This document shows positions 1 to 9,747 of a stretch of 64,000 bases of DNA, in pieces (the first letter of the stretch is position 1; each line of letters starts with the position of its first letter). The notes beneath the pieces were generated by a model that was given only the letters and a program-made list of their open reading frames with translations, had not been told where the DNA came from and did not search any database. The translations under genes and the position numbers were made by a program. This DNA comes from Microstegium vimineum (lineage: Eukaryota > Streptophyta > Magnoliopsida > Poales > Poaceae): NCBI GenBank assembly GCA_022036555.1, contig CM039123.1:14978326-15042325 (forward strand), in the 5' to 3' direction.

Positions 1-2
1 GA

Positions 3-266
3 TGTCAATTCACCAAGGTGCCTCTCTTGTGTGACAACGAGAGTGCCATCAAACTTGCAAACAACCTGGTTAGTCACTCTAGAACCAAACACATAGACAT
101 CCGTCATCACTTCTTGAGAGACCACGAATTAAAAGGAGATATCGCAATTCGCCATGTGAGCACCGAAAAGCAACTAGCCGATATCTTCACCAAGCCTCTC
201 GATGAGACAAGGTTTTGTGCTTTGCGTAGTGAGCTGAATATACTTGACTCTCGTAACGTGGTTTGA
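3..266 (+). CDS. copia pol, RNase H C-terminus (partial)
   Basis: This is the last 87 codons of a copia polyprotein, cut by the window edge. Visible blocks are LLCDNESAIKLANN, HSRTKHIDIRHHFLRD and ADIFTKPLDE, the standard C-terminal signature of plant copia RNase H. It would degrade the RNA strand of the RNA:DNA hybrid during reverse transcription. The frame is open from position 3 to a TGA at 264-266. It matches the equivalent stretch of the second copia element almost residue for residue, with differences such as ELKGDIAI against ARKDITLV. Confidence 0.9.
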   Translation, partial: CQFTKVPLLCDNESAIKLANNLVSHSRTKHIDIRHHFLRDHELKGDIAIRHVSTEKQLADIFTKPLDETRFCALRSELNILDSRNVV

Positions 267-1086
267 TCTATAGCACACATTTGTTTGTCCACCTAGCGAC
301 TTAGGCAAAACTTTGAAAAACTTCAATTATGTGTTTCAAAACCCATTTTGAAAGAAACTTGAATGTGTTGGTCATAGTATGGTTGTTGATTTGCTTACTG
401 ACCAGCACATGGCAAGGGGTATGTGTCCACAAGTGCATAAATATATAGTATGAAGGTGGCATAGTGCCTCACTGCCTGGCCCGGACTTAAAGGAACCGAG
501 CCTGTCGGGCCCAAGTCCTAGCCCTCGGGTTTTGCTTTTTCTTTCCAACCCTAGCCCGAGGGGACTCCATCCCAACTCATATCCCTTCAACAAAAACACC
601 TCTCCTCTCTTCTCTCAACCCTAAGGAGACCTAGGGAGCCAGGAGGTCCCTCTCTTCTTCCCTGGCAGTGCTGCCATTGGAGGAGGTGTGGAGGATATTC
701 CTCCCTGCGTCAAGCTCCATTCAAGTCTGACCTTCTTCGTCTCCTTCCCTCTATTTCAAAGGTAATAACTTAAAACCCTAACTTGGGTCAATCTATGCAA
801 TGTATGGTTTCTGAGATGGGATTTAGGTTGTTAGTAGTTGCATTATGTATGGTTATGTATCTCTAGTAGTTAGATTTGGTCAAAACCTAGATTCCATGGC
901 GGATTAGAAAGGCTTGTATTGGGGCTGCCTGCACCAGGCCGGCAGTGCCGGCCTCTGGGCAGTAGGACCAATCCATATGCTCCTATAATCAACCATTGAC
1001 TCTAGATTTTGACTTAATCTCTCCACTAGAGTTCCAGCTACTATTCTAAGTGCAGCAACTTAACCTTCTCTCTTTTAAATGCATAG
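267..1086 (+). other. pol-ORF3 spacer: leader plus intron-like segment
   Basis: This is about 820 bases without pol coding. A TATA-like stretch (ataaatatata) sits near 438-448. It is followed by a pyrimidine-rich 5'UTR-like segment (about 590-760), then an excellent splice donor (AAAG|GTAATA, intron from 762) and an acceptor (GCATAG, ending 1086) directly abutting the ATG of ORF3 at 1087. The predicted intron is 325 nt. A 17-bp palindrome, GGCCGGCAGTGCCGGCC, lies at 937-953 and recurs in the LTR. I infer a separate transcript or a spliced subgenomic RNA for ORF3; splicing is predicted only. Confidence 0.55.
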
Positions 1087-2601
1087 ATGGACACCGGTGG
1101 ATCGAGTGCTGGTGCTAGAGGAAAGGGGCCAAGGACAAAGGCCCGTGTTCGAAGAGGAGGCAGAGATGGTGCTGATGATGGATTGAATCCTAGGGAAAGG
1201 ATAAGGAGGGAGAGTGAGCTGCAAATGGCAGGAAGAACAATCAGTGATGATGTGTGTCCCTGGACACCTCTAGATCTTTGTATGTTCAATGCTTACCACC
1301 TCGCTGAGATTGATAAGGAGATTGTTCCTAGAGAGCCTCAGGACACCCGGCCTAGGCAAAGGGTGGGTTATCAGAATCAGTGGAGGACTGTAGAGGAGCA
1401 GAGGGCCATCTATCCCTATGATGTGCCAAAATACATGGGTGTTGACTACAGATTCTGGAATGTGTTCCACTCTGACTACTACTCCACAGTCCTGTTTCAT
1501 GCTGCCATGCCCAAAATCATCAAGATGAAGTATATTGATTGGGAGCACTTGGAGAACAAGAGAGATCCTGTATTTGACAGGGTCATTGATCAGTGCAGGG
1601 AGCTTCACATGTATCACTGGATGAGATTCTAGAATGGGTGGAACTCAGAGATCATCTATCAGTTCTACTCCACCTACTATCTGGACAGGGAGGGCATGCA
1701 CTACAGATTGGACTATGTGACTTTTGCCCGTCTCCTTGGATTTGGAGAAGATGATAGAGCCAGCTCTAACATTCATAATGAGAGAGGTCTGTCAAATGAG
1801 GAGATTTCCCAGCTATACATTGAGCCTCAGTATGCAGATTGTCTTGTGAAGAGGCTAAGGAGCAAATATTACATTTTGAACAACCTCTTCAGGACCACTC
1901 TCTATCCCAAGGTGGGAGCCGCCTCAAACGTCTATGCTTTTTCGAAGAATGTACTTAGGAGGATGAGAGGTGGAGCTCCACCCTTTTTAGTGTCTCGCTT
2001 TCTTTGGGATGAGATTTTCCTTGCTGCAGATGATGCCAGGAAGGGACTTCCTTATGCTCCCTACCTAATGTTCATAATTGAGATGGTGACAGGGAAAATC
2101 TTCTACAAGGACACAACACATGAGCCCTTCAGAGCAGAGAAGGTTGTCTCTTCCACAGTTCAGGAGGAGATTCAGACACCTCCCAGGGGCAGTACCAGGA
2201 CCAGGGTAGCAGCTTCTGACCTTTCTAAGTCCTCCAGAGTAGCTACTAGAGGCAAGAAGAAGGATAAGCTTGGAAGGATTTTGAAGAAGATCTTCAGTGG
2301 CATCTGTTATGCCAACAACCATGCTTACCAGACCAGACTAGAGATCAGACAACTCAGATAGGAGCAGGGCCTCAGGCAGATTCCTCCACCTACACCTCCA
2401 CCAGAGCTCAGTGAGGAGTCCACATATGATGGTGGTGATTCAGATGATGATGACGATGAGGAGGAGGAGGAGACTCAACAGCCCCAAACTAGGAGGTTGA
2501 GCAAGCATGCTTTAGCTCCTGGTATTCACTTCTCTTCACCTCCAGATGATGATGATGAAGATGATGATGATGAGTACCACATGGAGGAGGACAACGACTA
2601 G
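1087..2601 (+). pseudogene. element 1 ORF3 (post-pol ORF) with two internal TAG stops
   Basis: This is one continuous frame of about 504 codons from ATG 1087 to a TAG at 2599, interrupted only by TAG at 1630 and TAG at 2359; both would be CAG (Gln) before a C-to-T change. The N-terminus is Gly/Arg-rich and basic. The middle (codons about 120-340) is a globular region with motifs such as YQFYSTYY and FARLLGFGED, resembling the DWVYQFYASLW and FRELFHLES blocks of the second copia element's ORF3. The C-terminus is strongly acidic (runs of Asp and Glu near 2440-2590). It matches the position of the env-like ORF of SIRE-type elements. No clear signal peptide or membrane helix is visible, so an envelope role is not supported. 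Function is unknown. Confidence 0.7.
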
Positions 2602-3257
2602 TTTGTATCTCTCTTTGCTTTGTTCTTCTCTCATTTTGGTGACTTGTTGTCAAAGGGGGAGAATTACTAAGTGAAGGGGGTACAACATCTTCGACGGTCA
2701 TGGAGGAGCAACTGCTGCTAGTTATCTTAGTTTTTCAGTTCTTAGTTTGTGAGATGAGAGAGCAACATTCAAATCTATTTTATTGTAATATTGTCACTTA
2801 AGTACTCGTTTGTGTTATTTGTGGACATATACTCTCTCATATATATATCATGCTTGTCTTAGTTTACTTTCAGTTTTATTTATAGTGCGCTGTCTGGCTG
2901 TGCTTGTGCTTCCGCAGACTTGCTGCCAGCAGCAAGGCCGGCAGTGCTGGCCTCCAGGCCAGCAATGCCGGGCTGCTCTGACAGCAAGCGCTCTGATTTG
3001 TATTGAGACATGTTCATATGCATCACGTATATTCTTGTGACACTTTTTCAGCACCCCACATCATCCATGGATGTGTGGGGGGGGGGGCTATTTCACTACA
3101 ATGTGTGAATTTTGGCTTTTCATGTCAAATTTGGAAATTCAAATTCCCATTCACACATTTAGGGGGAGCTCCTACACCATGACTTGCATTGTCTCAGATT
3201 ATACTTCACTTTTGTAAGCTCTAAGTGTGTTGTCATCAATCACCAAAAAGGGGGGAT
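2602..3257 (+). other. element 1 3' non-coding tail and polypurine tract
   Basis: No gene is seen here. It contains GC palindromic words at 2936-2952 and 2957-2972 (variants of GGCCGGCAGTGCCGG), an 11-G run at 3077-3087 next to the palindrome ATCCATGGAT, and the polypurine tract AAAAAGGGGGGA at about 3245-3256 immediately before the LTR. The polypurine tract primes plus-strand synthesis and fixes the LTR boundary. Confidence 0.75.
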
Positions 3258-4481
3258 TGAAAGTGCAATCAAGCCTTATGTAGGTTTTGGTGACATGACA
3301 ACACAATTAGAGAATTAATGAGATTTTACAAGTATGACAAGTAGGTTAAACTTGGGGTTGAGAAAGTTGGCGGACCTCAATTTACAAAGTGCATGGCAAC
3401 AAGCTCAGGAGTGTAAATTCTTTTATACTTGAATAGTTAGGTATGCCATTCTATTAAGAGGGATTCAACACGCATGCCAACAAGTGAACCAAATGCAATA
3501 TCTATCCAAATACATCACACCTCCACAAACATAGTGGGAAAATCAGCCAGCTACTTGAAGATCTATACCTTGCTGTTCTGCCCAGGCCGGCAGTGCCGGG
3601 CTACAGGCCGGCACTGCCACCACTTGTTCAGCCTGTTGGCAGTGAGGGGTATTTAAACGCCTTCTCACTCCCCCCAACGGCTAGTTCTGCAATTCTCACT
3701 CTCACATTTTGCAGAAAACAGAAAGAGGAGCTCTCTTCTTGCTCTCCATTCCCCTTGGTGCTCAACCACTCTCCCCATTGATTTCCAATCAACCTTTGAG
3801 AGATTGAGCCTCCAAGCTTGAGAAGAAGCTTCTTCCTCGGATCTTCAACTCCTACAAGCATTTGGTTCGCGTGGTGGCCGGCAGTTTGAGTTTGTTACTC
3901 TTGGAGATTTGCTCCTAGCTGGCTAGGCGTCGCCCTTGAGCTTGTCAACTTGTGTGGCAGCCAAGGGAGGTTTGTAACACCACCAACTTGCTAATACATT
4001 GCCCTCATCTCAAGGGTTCATTCCTTTGACTTGAGACCGAGGAAAGAGCAAGCCTTTGTGGCGAGCTTGAGCCTTGTGTAGCGCACCTCAACAACGTGGA
4101 CGTAGGCAAGCCTAAGTGGCGAGCTGAACCACGACTCAAATCTTGTGTCACCGTGTGCTTGTTACTTTACTTTTATATATCTTGTGTGCAAGGTGATTTC
4201 TAGGATTTGGGCCCGATCCACTCCGTAGGTGTGTTGCTACCACTTTCAGGTGGTGCTATAGGTTTCCTACACCTCTAGGAAGGTTTTGACTCAACCACAA
4301 TTTCCATTCTAGTTTTACATTTTGAATTGTGCTCAATTCTGTTCAGGTGACCAGCACTGCTGCCCAAGAGACCAGCAGTGTCGGCCACCCCGGCAGTGCC
4401 GGCCCTGTGCTGATAGCAAGTGTCAAGTTTGTTTTTAAACAGGCCTATTCATCCCCCCTCTAGGCTAATCAGGTCCTTACA
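3258..4481 (+). repeat. 3' LTR of copia element 1
   Basis: The LTR begins TGAAAGTGCAATCAAGCC right after the polypurine tract and ends ...TCCTTACA, giving TG...CA termini and 1,224 bp. A TATTTAAA promoter box lies at about 3650. The 3' end (CATCCCCCCTCTAGG) is similar in style to the LTR end of the second copia element, supporting one lineage. Palindromic words based on GCCGGCAGTGCCGG occur at 3585-3600, 3606-3618 and about 4388-4404. Confidence 0.85.
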
Positions 4482-4598
4482 TAGGGTTGTTTGGAAGGTG
4501 GGGAATTGGCATCAACTTGTGCAATTATTCGCATGGGGACCTTACAATGCTCTTCAGGATTACAAACATGTTGGCGATTTTCAAATCAAATTTGCCTG

Positions 4599-4820
4599 CT
4601 CCCTCTGTCCCCTCAAAAAGTGCCGCTATAAGATTTATGTCAAAATTTGACTACATTGAAGTAAATATAGGCAATATTTATATCTCTAAAATTAATTTAT
4701 TATGGAAATATATTCAGCGATGCATCTAGTGACACTAATTATATATACCATAATGATATTAATTATGCATCATGATAATAAACTGTTTGATAATGACACT
4801 CTTTGCAGAACAGAGGGGAG
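4599..4820. mobile_element. degenerate Stowaway-like MITE
   Basis: Left end CTCCCTCTGTCCCC and right end (reverse complement) CTCCCCTCTGTTC form imperfect Stowaway-type terminal inverted repeats about 220 bp apart, around an AT-rich core. The TA duplication expected of Tc1/mariner-type MITEs is not visible, so the element is old or the ends are slightly off. It has no coding capacity. Bases 4482-4598 hold nothing I recognise. Confidence 0.5.
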
Positions 4821-5159
4821 GAAATACCCATCTTACAGTTTTTGGTAAGGTGGGACGATCCTAAACCACTAATTAAAGGAGTTACCCATCAAGGGTCGAC
4901 TATAAAAATTCCTCAACTATAAACCTAATGTTATAGTCTTAAAACATTTACTGATATATAAATGACGCATGATGGCTTGTATGACTATATTTTTACACCA
5001 TATCCCCAACACTTACCTAAGTATACATGCTTGTATGAAGGTCCATCTGCTCTCTCTCTCTCTCTCTCCAAACTTGGCTCACAACCTAATGAATAACTTC
5101 GTCAAAATCGATTTTGCGCAGCGTTACAAAAAAGGCCTCTATGGCGGACACCCTTCCTG

Positions 5160-5385
5160 CCTGCCACGGTAATTCCCTGCACCGGCTCTGCTCGGCCGGC
5201 AGCCTAAGCGCCCGCTGCGGTTAACCATTTACCGCAACGGGCGGCATAAGGTGCTCGCTGGTTAACCGCAGCGGGCAGCATAATGCGACCGCCAAGGTTA
5301 ATATGTTTACCGTAGCGGTCACGTTAGAGCGACCGCTGCGGTTAATCACTGTTAACCGCCGTGGTCATATTACAATAACAAATTA
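5160..5385. repeat. GC-rich inverted-repeat patch, CACTA subterminal-like
   Basis: Variants of CCGCTGCGGTTAA and its reverse complement TTAACCGCAGCGG recur at least seven times in about 200 bases, in both orientations. Dense short subterminal repeats of this kind are typical of CACTA element ends, but no clear CACTA terminus adjoins, so the assignment is tentative. A CT microsatellite lies just upstream at about 5048-5070. The AT-rich stretch 5386-5945 shows nothing identifiable. Confidence 0.35.
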
Positions 5386-5947
5386 TATTTTTGGATTCAT
5401 TAAAAAATATTTTATATAATATATAATTTACATGTTGTGAAACTGAATGTTTTTTAAAAAATTAATAGTTAAATATAGAAATGTTTGGTTTAGGATAAAC
5501 CTAATAGGACATGTAAAAAAGAATAAATGAGTACATATATCAGTTCTCAAATTTCAATGCCGTACAGAAATATATATAACTGGAGGAATCAGGGTGGTAC
5601 TGCATGTACAGCTAATATCATTTATGGCAAAATTTGTGAAGTCAATCAATCGTCCTCTGAGCTCTGAAAGGTGAACACTGTACTAGAGTCCTTGGAGAGT
5701 GTTTCTGAAGCAAGACAGCATGCAAGTGCACCATCCAGCCTAACATAAGCCCGTTAAATTCATCCAGTGGTTGATGTAAATCTGAGTTTTCCATTGTTTG
5801 GATGTAGTTTTTACTATTTCTTAGTTGAGGCCCCACCAGTACCGTCTAAAATTGTGGGTTCTGTGTTAGATTTGTTTCAAAAGGCCTGCGGGGTTTTTGT
5901 TTAGAAAATTTCTTTGGCCATGTTGAATGCATTAGTACTAAAAATTA

Positions 5948-6208
5948 CTCCCTCCGTCCTGAAACAATAGATTTCTAGATTTGTCCTAAGTCAAAAAATT
6001 TAAACTTTAACCAAATTTCTAGAATAAAACATTAAAAGTTATGGTATCAAACTAGTATCATTAGATTTATCTAAGAACATATTTTTGCATGGTGTTTATT
6101 TTAAATCAAAGATGTTATTGTATCTTTCTACAAAGTTAGTCAAAGTCAAAAAAAAGTTTGACCAGCACGGATTTTAGGAATTGATTCTTTCAGGACGGAG
6201 GAGAGGAG
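5948..6208. mobile_element. Stowaway MITE
   Basis: It begins CTCCCTCCGTCCTGAAACAA, the canonical grass Stowaway terminus, after TA at 5946-5947. It ends CAGGACGGAGGAGAGGAG before TA at 6209-6210. The right terminus carries a small insertion relative to a perfect inverted repeat. Length is about 261 bp with no ORF. Such elements are non-autonomous and are moved by Tc1/mariner-type transposases. Confidence 0.85.
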
Positions 6209-6265
6209 TAGTAGCTAATAAACCTACTAATTATTAGTCGGAGGGCTACTAACTGTTAGTTCTAT

Positions 6266-6475
6266 GGCAAAATTTGCTAGAGGACAAAAAAAGTGACCTA
6301 TCTTTGCAAGCGAATATGCAAAATGGAGCTTGCTAGTGGATACTATGCTTTTTGTTAAATTTCCTGGTGGACATCAAACTAATAAAATATTAATTTCTTG
6401 TTCTCGAGAAGAGAGAATAGTAGTGAAATGTATTTTTTTTCCTTGGCTCTTTCTTCTTCCTCCCTCCCTTCGTTG
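6266..6475 (+). repeat. left long terminal inverted repeat, Mutator-like
   Basis: It starts GGCAAAATTTGCTAGAGGACA. Read in reverse complement, 25630 down to 25430 gives nearly the same sequence for about 200 bases (shared stretches include GCTAGTGGA, AATAAAATATTA and AGAAGAGAGAA). Long TIRs of this length suit Mutator-like elements, which make 9-bp target duplications. The flanks TAGTTCTAT and TAGTTACAC agree at 6 of 9 positions, compatible with an old duplication but not proof. Confidence 0.55.
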
Positions 6476-6491
6476 GCCACATCCGCCCGGG

Positions 6492-6945
6492 TGAAAGTCC
6501 TAGTTTGGTCTTGGTTAATTGATGAAAACTATTGGACTAACCCTATGCCTAAATGTATAGATAAGTTAGGGTAATCCAATCCAAGTCATGGAGATAGATG
6601 GTGATCACGAAGATGATGATGAAAAAGATATGTTGATCATGTGCTCCACATTTGGAAAAAAGAAGAAAGAGAAAAAGAAAATTGGGCTCAAGGCAAAGGT
6701 ATAACCATATGAGTTATTTTTTGTTTAGTGAGACACTATAGAGAGTTTGATCACATTTAGGGTTCATAGTTGTACTATTAAGGAGAAATTGTTTGTGATT
6801 GCGGTTATCAAAGCGCCACTAGGTGAAGTCATATATGCATATAGATTGGGACCTAGTGAACTAACTTAACCCTTAAAAATGCTTTGTAAAATGCTAACAT
6901 ATGTGCCCCATTGGTGGAACACTTTCCTGTTAGCATATGAGAGAA
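6492..6945 (+). repeat. copia element 3, LTR first segment
   Basis: It starts TGAAAGTCCTAGTTTGG, the typical start of this LTR type. It is interrupted at 6945 by copia element 2 and resumes at 21755. The two pieces together make about 1,975 bp. It is older than the element that split it. Confidence 0.7.
6941..6945 (+). other. target site duplication GAGAA (left)
   Basis: GAGAA directly precedes the TG of the left LTR. The identical pentamer follows the CA of the right LTR at 21750-21754, a perfect 5-bp duplication that fixes both ends of the element. Confidence 0.95.
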
Positions 6946-8564
6946 TGAAGAATCATTGCCCTAGTTGGTTTCGGTGATTAACAACAATTAGAGATTATTA
7001 TGGCTAACGTGTGTTTTGCAGAGGCTATGCATAGCTTAGCCATAGTGATTAACAAGAATGGGCATTAATGGTCATCACTTAGCCCCCAAGATGGATATCA
7101 TTTCGGATTTCAAGGAGACATGATGAAGACCCTAGAATGATAGGCTAAGTGCCATAACGTGATGAAGGGCACTTAGAAATAGATAGGGCTTCTCTTTTTA
7201 TCTTTGACCGTACTATTAAGAGGGGTTGAGACTAGTAGCTTGACTTAGGAAAGCTTCATGAACTAGGTGTGGTGCACACTTGTCTTCCATAGCTCTAAGC
7301 AAGCCTACGTTGACCGTAAGATAGCCTAGAACAACTTCCATATTCATCACGACGAAAAACGAAGTTGTTAGAAATGTTTTCTGGGCGTCGGACGCTCCTG
7401 ACGGAGGCGTCGGACGCTGTCCGTCGCGTCGGACAAAGGCGTCGGACGCTGGGTGGTTGAGTCCACAGCGTTCGTCGACCTTCCAGTGGAGATGTTTTTC
7501 TGGCTAAGTTTTTCAGGGTCTGACGGACGCTATCCGTCGGCCAGGCGTCGGACGCTTGGAGAGCGTCCGTCGACCTTCCAGAGAGGGTGTTTTTCAGCCC
7601 GAGCCAGAGTGTTGCGTCGGATGCTGAAATGAGCGTCTGTCGCCCCTGTGACGGAGCGTCCGTCGCTGGGAAAAGCGTGTCAGAACTAGCCGTTGGGCAG
7701 GGCGTCGGAGCGTCCGTCGCCTAGGCATCGGAGCATCCGTCGCCCAAACTATGAACAGAACTAGCCGTTGGGGCATGCGACGGACCGTTCGTCGCCTAGT
7801 CGACAGAGCATCCGTCGCCAACTTAAGTTGCCAGCCCGAGGCAGTTTTCTGAGGGGTTATTTATAGCCCCTCCCACTTCTCTCCCACCTTGCCTTTGCTC
7901 ATTTGAGTTGCTGAGTTTGTTGAGAAGGTTGGGAAGAGAGCAAGAGCCCTAGAGAGAGAGAGTGATTCACGAATCCATCCATCCTCTCCTCTAGTTCATC
8001 CAAGAGTTCAAGTGTGCATCCTCTAGTTGTGAAGCTTGAGTGAGTCAAGCGAAGATCGAAGCTTGTTACTCTTGGTGATCGACATCACCTAGACGGTCCG
8101 GTGGTGCTCAGAGGAAGGTGATCGCCGGAGGATTGTCGGCGGCCCTTCTCCATCGACGTTTGTGATTGGTTGTGGGCGATTCACCGAGCCGGAGTGGCGA
8201 AGAATCAGCCCGTAGAGAGCACTCATCCCTTGCGCGGGATTGAGGGGGAGCTATACCTTGCGAGGTGCTCCAACGAGGACTAGGGGGGAGTGTCGACTCC
8301 TCGATACCTCGGCAAAACATCGCCGTGTCAAGCATCTCTTTCCCTAGCTCTTTCTTACCGCATTACTTTCCGCACTTGTCCTTCAATTCATACTAGAATT
8401 ATGTAGGAAGTTTTCGCTTTCTATTGATTTGCTACCTCTTTCTAGCTAGGACACACAAGCGGTAGGCACTAGAGGGTTAATTGGCTCTTTATAGGTTTAA
8501 TTCTTGTTTAGAAATTAAAAAGAGCCCAATTCACCCCCCCTTCTTGGGCATCTTGATCCTTTCA
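6946..8564 (+). repeat. 5' LTR of copia element 2
   Basis: It is 1,619 bp, beginning TGAAGAATCATTGCCC and ending ATCCTTTCA. A TATA box (TTATTTATAGCCCC) lies at about 7857-7870. U3 (7380-7820) is crowded with near-palindromic words GCGTCGGACGC and CGACGGA/TCCGTCG. Compared with the 3' LTR it retains about 60 bases near 7163-7224 and one extra repeat segment near 7418-7450. Confidence 0.93.
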
Positions 8565-8566
8565 AT

Positions 8567-8580
8567 TGGTATCAGAGCAA
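8567..8580 (+). other. primer binding site, initiator Met tRNA
   Basis: TGGTATCAGAGC begins three bases after the LTR end and is the classical complement of the 3' end of plant initiator methionine tRNA, used to prime minus-strand synthesis in copia elements. Confidence 0.93.
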
Positions 8581-8582
8581 GG

Positions 8583-9707
8583 TGTTGACACCGTTTTTCG
8601 ACACGTGTCAAATGGGTTGAAGCTTGACTGGTCAATGACCGTTCTCCATCGGCATCGGTGAAATATGAGCCAATATTGTCGATGGAAGAATGCTGCAAAA
8701 GGCCAAGTGTGTTGCCGATGGAAGCTGGATGATCTTTGCCGACAAAGGTTAATTGGTGGTCTTGCCGATTGCCGATGAAGAGTCCTTGCTGATTGCTGAT
8801 GAAGGTCATTGCCGATTGCCGATAAGGGCTTGTTGCCGATTGCCGACGAAGGCTCGTTTCCGATTGCTGATGGAAGATGGTTGTCGGTTGCCGATGAGGG
8901 TTCATTACTGATTGCCAACGAAGGGATGCTGCTAATCGGGAAAGTGTTGCCGATGCCGATGAGTGTAACTTAGCGCTTGGTGGCAACCGAAGGTTACCGA
9001 TGGTCCAAAGAAGGAAGGTGCGGATTAAAGGGATCTGCCGATGGAAAGTTTCCATCGAGAAGAAGTATAAGGAAACTGGTGTTTTATACCAGTATTATTA
9101 TAGTAGTTTGAGTCCGACTCTTGCATGAGTCATTTATTTTCCTTTAAATAGGTGTGTTTGTTTAGGGAATAAATGTTGTTATCCGGCTCCTACGCGAGTC
9201 AGTTTCCTTTAAAGTAGGAGTTTTGTTTTAGGAAGGATGTGCGTCGTGTCATTGTACAACTCTCCATGCGGGAGTATAAATATGTGCCTAAGGGCTATGA
9301 GAAAAATAATCCAATCCAATTCAAACCAAATCAATTACTTTTTATCTTATTTACCTTTCCAGCAATTTACCCTTTTACTGCATTAGCTGTAGTTTATCAA
9401 CGAGTTCTTCAAGCTTTTGACGGGCTGCATCACCTTGATCTCCGTCAAAATCCTTGCTAGTTCCGCATGGGAGTACCTCTAGGCTTTGGCAATCCGGGTG
9501 CATCGCTGTTTGCCTCGTCTAGCTCTGCTCTAGTTATCCGTGATCAATCTGAGCCTTGACGTCCGAGCGCATCGCTATCGTCTCGTTCAGTTTGTCATAG
9601 TTATCATCCTTGTCGATTGATTGGCCAAATCGACTGGCACGCCCTCGACATCGAGCTTTGGGTAATAGCCCGAGGTGTTCACAGATCTGACGCTTTTTGT
9701 GTCAACA
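8583..9707 (+). repeat. solo gypsy LTR inserted in the copia leader
   Basis: It begins TGTTGACACCGTTTTTCG and ends TTTTTGTGTCAACA, 1,125 bp, flanked by perfect 5-bp duplications CAAGG (8578-8582 and 9708-9712). Removing it rejoins the primer site to the gag leader (CAAGGTTTGC). The 3' end shares blocks such as CGACTGGCACGCCCTCGA with the LTR at 40800-42369, so both belong to related gypsy families. Solo LTRs arise by LTR-LTR recombination that deletes the interior. Confidence 0.93.
8750..8935 (+). repeat. minisatellite inside the solo LTR
   Basis: About six imperfect copies of a roughly 30-bp unit built on TTGCCGATTGCCGATGAAGG. Variants include TTGCTGATTGCTGATGAAGG and TTACTGATTGCCAACGAAGG. 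The array lies in the U3 part of the LTR. The unit repeats the word GCCGAT, giving a regularly spaced GC motif. Confidence 0.8.
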
Positions 9708-9747
9708 CAAGGTTTGCTCTAAATTAGGCTTCACCGCCTAGAGCAAG

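Larger units (their letters stand above)
1..4481 (+). mobile_element. SIRE-like Ty1/copia element 1, 3' part
   Basis: This is the 3' portion of an LTR retrotransposon whose 5' part lies left of the window. In order it holds the end of pol (RNase H), a leader-like spacer, a third ORF, a non-coding tail with a polypurine tract, and the 3' LTR ending in CA at 4481. The pol tail closely resembles the RNase H end of the second copia element at 15160-15400. An extra ORF between pol and the 3' LTR is known from the SIRE/Maximus lineage, so I infer that lineage. The target duplication cannot be tested because the 5' end is missing. Confidence 0.85.

Noticed and set aside
1041..1617. Antisense ORFs over element 1 ORF3
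   Set aside because: They mirror the coding frame on the other strand, lack domains, and the plus-strand frame is the one shared with element 2.
3077..3087. 11-G run as a possible G-quadruplex
   Set aside because: A single G run without partner runs cannot by itself be called a quadruplex motif; length may also be a sequencing artefact.
8531..9055. 174-codon minus-strand ORF with Ser/Ala/Ile/Gly/Asn repeats
   Set aside because: It is a translation of the LTR minisatellite and crosses the LTR border, so it is not a gene.
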